A DNA stretch of 64,000 nucleotides from Acanthaster planci. Lineage: Eukaryota > Echinodermata > Asteroidea > Valvatida > Acanthasteridae. A model generated the notes under the pieces. The model was not told where the DNA came from, searched no databases, and was given only the letters and a program-made list of their open reading frames with translations. Shown piece after piece: positions 32,920 through 44,900 of this stretch. A program made the position numbers and the translations under genes. The stretch spans positions 92,972 through 156,971 of the forward strand of contig NW_019091617.1 in assembly GCF_001949145.1 (NCBI RefSeq). Reading direction: 5' to 3'. How positions within the stretch are numbered: position 1 is the stretch's first letter; the number at the start of each line of letters is the position of its first letter.

Positions 32920-32995
32920 ATGTATCTTGTGTCAGCGTTTCTCATTTCTGTGACATGGATGGAGTGGATGCTTCAACTCTATGGTGCTCCCGAAA
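32920..32995 (+). CDS. aGPCR 2 signal-peptide exon
   Basis: ATG at 32920 (context TTCACCATGT) opens MYLVSAFLISVTWMEWMLQL then YGAPE and a perfect GTAAGT donor. The hydrophobic stretch is a good signal peptide. The donor phase (one base) fits exactly the acceptor of the LamG exon at 41927, giving IS-PPP-TVYHW across the junction. The intron would be 8.9 kb. No other signal exon is visible upstream of 41.9 kb. Confidence 0.6.
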
Positions 32996-35900
32996 GTAAG
33001 TCGTTGAATATGTAAATACAATCATACTTTTCAATAAAACGAATATACATGAAATTGTACATGCGTTAATATTATTATTATTTCATTGTTGTTCGTGATT
33101 GCTTGTATTGTTACTAAAGAAAACAAGTTCCTATCAGTGCAATGGCAACTTAATTGCAAAACACGATACATACACACGCACACCTACAAAAATCGATCGT
33201 GACTGTCGGAGTCATCTTGGAACATGTTAACCTTTTCCACTTACTAAAACATTTGACCAGCAGCGAACATTTCAGTTGTTAATAACGTTACTTCATAATA
33301 GTTATGCAAACGGATTCTTTTCATTTATCAAATATTAATAAAAAATGGATCAGATCTGTTTGAAAAAAAAAAAGGTGACCTACAAATTGAAAAAATGTGG
33401 GTCCCGAAACAAAAAGCTGTCAAATTTTCAATTATCATCTGCAACACAATGTTCGACTTCGCAAAGGAAAGGCTGTTTCACCGTTTATTGGAGACGCTGT
33501 CAATTCCTGGAAAGCAAGAACGATGTCAGAGAGACAACTTTGGCTCGCTGCTGGATACAATGAACAGAAAAATCATAACACCTTTTTGAGAAAATAAAGA
33601 AACCGTCCAGCACAAAAGGTAAAAATAAATGACGCAACATTTAGTGTGCCCAAACAACCTCTTCCATTTTCGTGTCCATAACATTTAATGGATCTTACGG
33701 TTAACATGACTGAGCCATCATGAATTATCCATCCAATTATTGTAAGCATTTATTAAAATTCAGCAAGGTACTTCTTCAACCTAGCTCACTGCAGTTTGAA
33801 TGTAGCTGCGTTGTAAACGGAGTATAGCTCTTTAGAACTACCAGTGCTAAGGCAATTCAAACATTCCACAGCTTGACAATACAGAGGTTTTTAATTTTAA
33901 TTTTTATTTATTAGCAAAAGGAAACACTGTAGGAATAAAACTTAACAGCTTATGATGTCAGACAGGGATTTGTGCACTATATATTAGGTAAAAGTAATTG
34001 GTATAGGATGATGATAGATGTTGGTCACGGTGTCCAAATTGTTATTTCTGTTGTCGGTTGGACTTCTTAGTACCTAACTGCTTGGTTGAAATCACTCAAC
34101 CAAAAGAGTGTTTGACTGACACCAACCTCATTGGTTAAACTGGGCATTGGTCAGAAGAATTTGTGTTCAGAAAGCGAAACCTTGTGGTTGTTTACTTGTC
34201 TGCATAGGCCTAATTAGAGCGATTATGTGAACTTTTCTTGCAGCTTACAATGTACTGTTTGTTGGCTTAATACAAGGTTATTGTTTGATAAGAGGCCGGG
34301 TTAAAAAAATAATTTTGAGGTTAAGATCTCTTTTCTGTTGCAGTGACAGGTAATGTCAATGTGATTTAACCAAATCAATCGCAAAAACCAAATATTGAAT
34401 CATTGCGCAAAAATATTTTTTTTTCATTTGATGAGTTTAAACTCACCCATCCAGGGATTATAATGTGTTTATAGTTGGTTTGTTGACCAACATCGAATGA
34501 TGGATCGGTTAAATATTCCTAACGTAGGGAAACCATTTGGCTGTATGGCTGTACTTTTCCTTTGTGTTTGAAACACAGTATGTTTTCGAAAGCATTAATA
34601 TTCATAGAGAATGGCAATTAAACTACAATTCAGAGTATTTGTGACCTCGACAGACCCTGCAGTATTTTTGAGTGCTAAAAGTAGTGAAATTTATGGCGTG
34701 TCCAATTGAACTTGGCAATGGAAACCATTATTGAATTTGTCAGCAATGTTACATAAACGCATTGCGCGTATTCAGTACTTATACCAGTTGGCTTATTTTG
34801 GTAGTGAGTCGAGAGGCGGCAAAATGGTATTTCTGGGGTTGAAACGATCGTCACAATTTGTCTTCTGTGGACGAATCCTTCCCTTGTCGCAGGAAATTAC
34901 TGTGCTGACGTTTTCAGTTCCTCCCGAACCTAGACTGATTTTTAACTGATGATGCAAAAGGAAAGGAATAACGGGAAACAGGCACAATATGCGAAACTGG
35001 TACTTCGTTTTGCAGTTCTAAAATGACTTGTAACAATGGTGACCCTGGTGAATAGTTTCAGTCACTGAGTACGAGTGTCATGACATATGATATTTTCTAC
35101 CGTAAAATACGACAAATTTAGTCAGGGATATCTCATTTGAGTGTCTTTTTGTTTTAATTTTTAATAATTACCCACTCAAAAGAAAGCTTGCTGAATTAAG
35201 AATTGTATGGAATACCGGATAGAACCATGGTTCTCGAAGTTGAAATACTGCATAGCTGGGAGTCTTGTTAGGTAAAGGCAATCAGAATCAAAGACCAAGT
35301 GCAAATGTATTGTTACGAATTTTGAAAGAGCATTTTGAAAGATATGGGCCCGAGCTGGACTAAAAGAGGGTACAAGTTCTTAGCAACTTCACTTGAGGAG
35401 CTTCACTAGCTCACAAATTACTAGGAAATGCATCACTTCAAATACAATTAACACTCCCAGCCAATGACTTTTTCAGGCTATGAGGTGGTCACCGTGTTTC
35501 TGCTCAAGGAGGATTCGTTAGATCACGGAGCTATATAATACAGCTCAATGGTTAGAGAGAGCGAAAAGATCAATGAAGGTGCGCATGCTGCAATGCGAGG
35601 CGCGTTCGGGGATGTTGATCTGTATTCTAGCGTTGTGTTTTGAGGGCGTTTTAGCTTCCCGGGTAATCACAGGTTATTGTAGCGTAAATGCGACTTAGTT
35701 TAGTTTAAAAGATTTGGTCAATTTAGGGGAATCCGTGTTGTGTGGGAGTTTTTTACACGAGAACAAAGGAAATACCCCACAAGTGTACATATGTAAGGGT
35801 GTGCGCGTTCGTGTAACCATGACTTCTTCAACAGTTGATATTCTGCCAAGGGTGGTAGATTTAATTTTGTTTGTAAGGGAAAAACATAAGTGTACGGGGG

Positions 35901-38900
35901 AAAGTGTGGGGATATGATTTCTTTAAGAATGGATATGTGCACAAAATCGCATTTGAAGTTTTGAAGGATGGCCAGGTAGAAGTGCAAGCAAAATGCTACA
36001 GAAGTATGCGAAAAAGCAGTGTACCACATTCCCTGAATGCGCACTTAGAACAGAATGGTTGCATAGCAGAGAGCAAATGCAGCCGTGTACCTGGGTTCGA
36101 ATACTTGTATAACCCATTTACAGTCATTCCTATTTGCGTACCTAAACACAGAATCAATGGTGTCAAATAAAAGTCAAAAGGAGGTCTTTAATACACAGAC
36201 GCAACACAAAAAAGGCAATTTGACTATTCAGGCATTACTATTCTAATAATCAAATTATATTTCCTATTCTTGTTTTTTTTTCTTCAGAATAATATTCTGC
36301 ATTTCTTTTGGATAAATATATAAACACATGCAGTTATAAAGTATATCAAACTGGGTCTTCTTCTGCATATAATAGCAATTTTATTTTAATTGATCTTAAT
36401 TTATTAAATGCACCATTGAAAGATATCCCCGTGTATTATCTGAAAAAGTGTTTTTGGAAAATTTACAGACGGCCTACTTCCCCATTTTATTTATTAGGCC
36501 TTTACCTCCAACATTCATTCCAACTGATTATCCAACAGGCTGTCAGGTATTTGCTCCCATATAATTTCCCTGATATACACCCTGAGACACTAACAAGAAC
36601 TTGGTCTGAAGGAAGTGCCGGGGCATTTGTCCTGACGTACAAGCCTGCCACAGCAATGGCACAAACTTCGTGGATGTAAAATCCAACCACAACCTGTGAC
36701 CGGCTTGATTATGGCATAGCCCAAAAAAATCAGGAAACGGCAGCCTGTTTTCACAAAAGTGACTATGCAAAGGTAGTGTACCATTAAAAAATTATCTACA
36801 TTTGTATGCATCTGAATAGAATTGAACAAGTATGTACATAGTTGAATAGAGCAGAAACCATGTATCTACATGTACTTTTTGACCATAAGAAATCCATTAC
36901 ATTTGAAGAGTGACATCTTGTCAGCTTTTCTTGACAGTCCCTTTATTCATCCTTGTGCATGTTTGTTTTTGATAGCAGATTCAGTCCTGATCTACCAAGA
37001 TAGTAAAATTTAACAAAGATTTGCTCTTGTAAAATGTTTCCCTTGTTCAGCAAATTGCAGTACACCAACCATATTTCATTAATACTTCCAAGCAGACTGG
37101 CTGGAAATGTTCTGGCGACTAACTTGAAACTCTGCATTCTTTAAATCGCTCTCTCAATGTGTACCCGGTGACTGGCAATCTTCCTAGAGACCATAACATC
37201 AGCTGGTTTCACTTGTGAAGACGATGAAGCTAATGGATGGATGTTTGCCTTCAAACCAATTTTTTAACCATCCTCATCTATTTGAAAACCTTTATCCATC
37301 AGAATTTCATCACCAAGGTAGACTTTTCCATGTTTTATCAGGTCTTGAAGGAGCTTGAAAACATGACCTTTCTGGAATATTTCTTTGTCAGAAATAGACC
37401 CTGTGAACAGACTTGTAAACATGATAGACCCACATGGATCGGTTGTAATCAGTATATTCAAGGTGGAGCTAAAAATTGTAAAATTGTGATTGAATTTTGA
37501 GAGAAGTTGGCCTTTCATTTTTTACGTTCAGTGCAGTCCATGATAGCAAGCGTTGTGGGAAATGCTTCCTTAACTTTTCAGGCATGTGATCAAGAAGAAC
37601 ATCTCTGTGTGGCCATGAAAGACAACCTAACCCTTAAGTACATATATCTTATCCAAGTATTGAAAATTGTGGCGGAATCCTCCCCTAGACTCGCAAACGT
37701 TGTCGTCCACCTGGGGCAGGCGACTTCCTTTGGGCGAACTTGGGAAGGGGCGTACCCTGAGTAAGGCCTCGGCCGTACTACGAGCGGTCTAATTAGAAGG
37801 CCAGGGGAGCAGACTAGTTGCAGGGCAGTCTACCACCAGGCACCGGGGCACACTCTCACACGAACAAAGGGGTTGGACTCTGGGACAGACCGATGTATTT
37901 ATTTATTATACACGTAGGTGCTGTCTTATTAGGTGTCTGTTCTGCTTCTGGGTAACGAGCAACTCAATAATGAACAACTGGGCAGATTCCTCCTTCTTGC
38001 CTCCATTTTAGGGTTCAGCTCACCCTGGCGCACGGCTCGGCTCGGCTTCATTCGGTGCAAACCCAGTCACTAGAGCACAAACGCGGAGGTTGGGCGCAAG
38101 AAGAAAAGTGCTGCGCAGCGTCAGCAAGCGTGCAGCCCGAAAGAGTGCTGGGACGGAAGAGGCAGACAGCACGCAAGCCACACGCTCACATACCCGCGCC
38201 GGGTACCAACGCCCAACGCAATTTGTGCGCAACACGACGAGCTTGAGCATGAGTACCAGCGTCCATAAACTTCTGTAAAGCTCACAACTGTTCAATAATT
38301 AACTCTCCCGCTACAATATGATACTTGTAATTTGTATACTCACACAAAAACCTTAAAAGCAGGATGATATAGGGTTTGGTTTGCATTATTCATGCATAAA
38401 TCAATGAATTATGATCTAAGCAATGATATTTTGTGCGATGCTATTATTACTTTCTTTGAAAAGTACGAGAAAACCGGGTTTACAAAGTTGCGACAGGCTA
38501 CTCCGCCAGTGTAATTTTACCCTAATTAACATAAGTCTTCGCGGGGGTATGACGCAGATCGAGGCACATGTTTGCCTAGTTGCGTGGTCCGACGTAGCAG
38601 AAGCCATATGTTTGTGTGCCAAAGCCGCACGAAGGTACTCCACGTTTTGGGGTCTAAACTACAGTTTTTGAGCCATGCCGACGAGGTGTGTTGCTGCTGT
38701 ATGCAGCAAAACAACCAAGGATGGAATGTCTCTTCACTTGGTCCCAACCGATCCAAACTTACGGAGAATTTAGACAACTAAAGTCAAGACCACCAGGGCG
38801 AAGTGGGACGGGCCCATTCGGCCCTGTGCAGTGACCACTTCGAGCCGACGTGCTTCGAAAGCGGTTTGCATGGCTCCATGGGCATGACCACTAAGAAAAT

Positions 38901-41900
38901 GCTCAAAAAAGATGCTGTTCCGACGCAATTCCCGCCGAACAGAAGCCTAGACTCGGCTGACGACGATGGAGACGGCACATCGGAGATATCACGTTCGGTC
39001 ATTTTGCAAAATAGATGCGGTCGGCGTGTGTACGTATATATACATGGATGTGTATACGACGTGTGCGCGCAGAGATATACGCAGTGCTGGGGCCCTGTCG
39101 GTTCGTCTGGTGCCCAGACGTCATTTGGCATCACAGTTTTCGAGTGCCTCTGTTTGCGTCACGGAATTTAAACAACAACCGAAGCTACAAAGCGGGGTCA
39201 TTGTTTTTTTTGGAGGGGGGGGCAAAATAAACACACAAGCAATGGACACAAATTGTTCTCACTTTTATTTCACACTTTAAATACATAAATCGGTGTATTT
39301 ATACATAAAATTGGGATATTAGAAATTTAGTCCGCATGCTGCCTTTAAAGCAAGATCCTTCAATTGAAACCCATTTCGCAATCAGCACAAACTGAGTACA
39401 ACTGGTCTCAAAAAGACAACTTTATGTATGCTGATTTTCTTCTTTATACTCAAGTTGATTGTTTTTACATCAGGAATTAAAAAAATCGAAAAGCTCATTA
39501 AAAGCGTTGGCTTTGAACTCTATGTAGTTTTTGAAAAGAACCTTAACTTGTGATTTTAGGACAGTCTTGACACTAAAGTTTTCACAGCTGATAACCTTGT
39601 CTGATGGCTTTAACGATACCCTGTTTGATTTACCCGTCTTGAGTGCTGCATTTTCCCTCTCTAAGCCACGAATTAACGATGCCGTTGATAATAGATCAAG
39701 CCCAGATTGTGCTGGAAAAAAGACACAGTAAAACAAAGAAGAGAAATCAGTCATTGCAATTTCATACAGGTGAACGACTTGAGTGAAACACCAAGCACAG
39801 TAACAACACCAACTAGGTCATCATATGGAAACAATATGTTCCATGTCACACGAGTCTTATCTTCAACTCTTTGTTTGAGGACAATAATACTGCCACAGCA
39901 GCGACTCAAGCAGAGGCAGGAGCCCTTGAGCAAGCCACAATTCATCAAGCAAAGTACGAACTATGGCACAAAAGCAGAGAATGCAGACTGACTGCCTCAC
40001 AGTTTGGTAGGGAAGTTATCAGGAAAAAAAATGTCAATACAAAGTTTTTAACTAGTTTTTGCTCTTCCAAGCTGTTTCTTATGGCAAAAACACGAAAGTG
40101 TTGCGAAGGAGGCTTATTTGAGTACAAACGATAATCTCCATGTTCATGACTGCGGCCTGGTTGTTAATCCTGCTTATCGTTTCATAGAAGCCAGACCAGA
40201 TGGCAAGGTATGTGATGGAGGACAAACAGGACTCCTGGAGATTATTGAGGTGTCCCTATAGTGCAAGAAACATGACTGTTTTAGAGGCTGCAGATGGAAT
40301 TTCAACTTTTTTCACGGTAAAATATGGAAATGGCACGAAGCTAAAGGAGAATCACCCATACTTTTATCAAGTGCAGGGACAATTAATGGTGACTGGAGGA
40401 CCTTTCTGTGACATTGTCGTTTACACAAGTAAGGACATTCACATTGAAAGAATTCGGCCAAAGACACAGATGTGGAAAGCCGTGCTTAATAAACTGGCTT
40501 TGTTTTATAAGCAACATGGCACAACATTCCTGGCCAGTGTTGAAAAAATAAAGGGGAACTTACAAATACTAACGTCTGAAGTGGGATTTTCATCAGGTGC
40601 ATCTGTTCCTGCCTCTGTCATTTTTGTTTGCCTCTTTGGCTTTAATTCGGCCGACTGGCCACTGTAAATTTGGAAACCAAATATACATTAAATTCAGGTA
40701 TCCTTGAATTTTACTCCATCACATTTTAATTTCAAACAATGTTCCAAAATGCCAGGGTAAGATCAAGACGGGGCTTTGAACTCGTAAATGACCTTTATTT
40801 CCTTGTAGAATGCCACAATGAGAATGTATTGTACTGGTGCTACCACACCAAAACAAGTAACATTAGTATTGTGATTGTCCTGCAACCAGATTGTCAAATA
40901 TTTTATATTGCATTGCAAATGATTACAGGTTTTTGCAAAGCTGTACATAGGTGTTGCATATGCTAGAAAGGGAATATGTGGAATGATTGCTTTTTCTTTA
41001 ACCAGTTAACAACAGAGTGAACATTTAAGTAGGGCCTAGGCCTAAGTGATTAATCTTCTTAGTTGGAACTTGGCTCTAGGTCCCAGACGTTAACAACCTT
41101 CCGGGTATTTTCTTTTTTTTTTAACGAGTACATAATTCATAGTCAGAAAAAGAGAAACAATAGATTATTAATTTGATCAATTTTTTAACGTGCTTGGCGT
41201 TTGCAATTAATAACAAGCCTACCTTAGAACAAACGTTCTTGTCTTTTTTGACCTTGTTTACATTCAAATCTGAATGGGGCCGAATTAATCCATCTCAAAC
41301 ATTTTTCAAGGTTAGATTTGGGCTTTTGGAAAGGGAAACAAATGTGATCACGTTTGACCAAAAAATGGCCGACAACTTCTATTAGGAACTGTTACGAAGT
41401 TTCCGTGGTCACTTGACCGAAAGATAGGCTGGAAGGGTCCACTGGGTATGCTGAAAAGGAAGACTCGCCTCGAGATCCAAAACCATTACCGTTTTTCAGG
41501 TTTTTGTCACTCTGCGAAAGCTCCTACAAAATGAATCGTAGCAGTAACGTTGATGCGCCTGAAGTCGCTTGTCCAAGTGTACGGTTTTTTTAGGTACAAT
41601 GCGTACACGATGCGTTCATCCGTTTCACTTTCACGGACACAAACCTCAACTCCATTTACATAACACAAGTTTATGTTTAAGTGGCGATTTTGACAAATAC
41701 GCAACGCCTGCGTAAGAGTTGACGTACATATGGAAAGGCGCATTAAAACATAAGCACTCCTTTCTCGGTTGACAGCCATGTCACCAGAGAGTACTTCATT
41801 TTGCAGGTAGCATATCATGGTCGTTTTTGAACCATGCAACTGAACACAGGAAAAATTGCTATCTCTCTTGTCTCTTCCAATAGCAATCCATGAACCCAAT

Positions 41901-44900
41901 CTTTTCCTTTATTTTTGGTCAATCAGTTTCACCTCCACCCACAGTGTACCACTGGTCTCTTGGAGATAACGGAACGGTGAAATTGAGAGGAGAAGATATC
42001 TGCTCCACTGCCGAATACAGTGGTGGTGGCATTTTGCTCCCAACCTGCCTGCAAAAAGATTGCAAGTGGAAAATGGTACCTGCTCCAGATGTTGTGGAAG
42101 ATTCCTGTGCATTACAGATAAGTTGTTGCAACTGTCGCCGTAGGTGTTGTTACATCGATATCGGCGATTTTAGCAACACCTGTGTGTCGGATCCAAGCAG
42201 CTGCATGTCAGATGGTGTTACGTGGTCAGTCTGGCTGAAAATATGTGATCAGCCACAAATATATGACAGGAGACTCCCTGTTATTCTTTCTGAACATGAG
42301 GAATATGAATACAGTTTTATTCTGTGGTACATGTACGATGACCATGTAGTATGCTCTGTTCGAGATAACAATACAGAGTTATCGGCTAGCATCAATGTGA
42401 CCGCCATCGTTCCCATATCGACTTGGTTCCAACTGGCGTGTACGTTCAATTTCTCGAAGCTCAATGTTGAAGCTGTTGCAGTTTATGTCAACGGCTTACA
42501 AGTTCAATCTCTATCAGTGGATCTTAACACCTTGCATCACTATCCTAAGTATGGATACTGGATTGGGGGAAATCATTTACTAATTTTGCCTTGGTATTAC
42601 TATCATAGTGACATATCGTTGTCCATAAGCAACCTTATTGTGGCAGATGGAATTATGGGACAAGATGACATTCAAAACCTGTTCTCGTGTGGATCCATAG
42701 GTGAGTCTAAATACAGATCAAAAGTTGATTTATTTTATAAATGGGGAGAGTGTGATACTGCATTTAGAGCACATGGTCGATAACGGACGCAGAATTTCAA
42801 CAATTAAATGCCAAATCGTAGGACGAGTTTAAAACTCCTACCAAATGTATACCAACGATTGATTTAAATTATTATCAAAAATAGCACCACAGAATAAAAT
42901 CTAAATTCAGAAACAGAAAGTAATGCCGAATGACCCTCTTACCTCCCCATCTGAAGATTGGAGTCTTCAACTTCGCAGTTTGGTGAGTGTCCCTATCAAA
43001 GATAACGCACAGAGCATCCGCCTCAACTGCACGGCCAGTGCAGTCACCGGCCCCTCCATAGCCTGGCGCCTCTACCAACCAAAGTGTGACCTTTGGAAAG
43101 TCTTACACGGCGGTAACGACTCTGACAGCTTGCGTATCTATAATCATAGAGTTTCGTCGTGCGTGCGGACGTCCTCTTTGACGATTTCTTCTTACCGGGA
43201 ACGAGGTTATGCTGGCTCCGTTATTGAATGTTCAGCGTCTACTCGAGGGACCTCAACGACCAAGTTTACTACCTTTACCATTGCAGGTTGGCTCTATTGG
43301 CATTTCATGAAAATAACTCTTAGGATTCGTGCTTTTTAAAATTAATGTTCGATAAGGTGTAAAATGCAAGTGCTATATTACAATGGAGCAAAAGCCAGCA
43401 GATTGGCAAGTTTAATGCCAACAGTTTGTTGCCATGGGTCAAATATCACGGAAGATGACACAATCGCAACCTAACAAAATAAAAATTAAGTAATCGCTTC
43501 AAATATGAAGTTGAATGACCTTTGTAATGAATTAATGGGAGAAAATTATGAATTTGCAAAGTATTGTTAGATCATGGTGTTTTTCCTATGTCTGCAACTT
43601 CAATGTACATTTTCGTCTGTAATACCGTTTCTCTTTTGTATTTTCTCTTTTCAGAGGTTGGTGACGAATCCCAAATCTTCCTTGGTGAAAATGCCACACT
43701 ACAAGCTCCCCTAGAGGCAGCTGTACAGGACGAAGGCATACCAATTGAAATTTTCAAGAACATAGATAGCAAAAACGACATCTGTGGCGGTAGAAGAATA
43801 TATGCAAAGGAAGACAAAGTAAGTTAAATCCAGCAAAAGGTGTCTCGGATTGAAATTGTTCAGATCATTACAGACTTCATGCCAGTTCCAGATACCTCTG
43901 AACTACATACTTTATTTACCAGTCAGCCAAATTGAATTTACAACGAGGAAAAAAGTCATTACTGTGAATTGACCCTACATATAAAAGCAATTGAACAAAT
44001 TTCATTCACATTAAAGCCAATCTACTGATTAGGATAAGAAGTGATGTCTCTTATCTTTCAGTTTGAAGGTAAATACTTTCATCGGATGTGCAATGGGATC
44101 AGCAGCAAACCCAGAAATTTGCGACATAGCTTTACATGAATTTGAGTCGGAAATCTCATCCCCCATGGACAAAATCCTATTCTGGGCTAGATTCAGAGAC
44201 GACATTCTCATCGTCTACAATGGCCAACGATTCTTTCAACCAAATTCGCTCACCACATGAATTAACTACACCCTACCTTCAAATGCACTTTTGAGGCATC
44301 CGAAACTTCCATTACTTATCTGGACCTTACAATTTTTAAAGGTCCGTGTTTCCTCTCAAACGTACGTACCCTGGATATGAAAGTATTCATGAAACCAACG
44401 GAACCGTTGCAATACCTGGACAGATCTTCATCCCATCCACAACGTATCCACACGTATTCCACGGCTTTATCAAAGAAGATATCCTGAGATATGCCAGAAA
44501 TCCAAATAATGAGAACGATCTTCTACAAAAAAAACACGAAGTGTCGCAGGAAAACTATTGAAACGAGGCTATAATCAAGCCGAGATTCAAAGATCGATAC
44601 AGTCAATTGATTTCCGGCAACGGTAATCTATGATTCACATTGAGCGAATAGTGAACAGGGGTGAACGAAACAGAACTCCCACTCGTCTTCACCACTATGC
44701 ACATTCCTCAAAGATATCAAAAGAGCTCTTCTTAAACACTGGCACCTCATCTCTGGCAACCCAACATTAAAGGAAGTTTTCCCAAAACCTCCTTTAGTTG
44801 CCTACAAGGTAGCCAAAAAAATAAAGCCAAACTCAGCTACACGGAGGACGATCATTCCTCCACACCTGAGGAATCTGATTATGCTCTAGATTTTCTCATT

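Noticed and set aside
36061-36115. GGTTCGAATAC B-box-like motif, considered as a tRNA
   Set aside because: No A box, anticodon arm or acceptor stem could be drawn around it.
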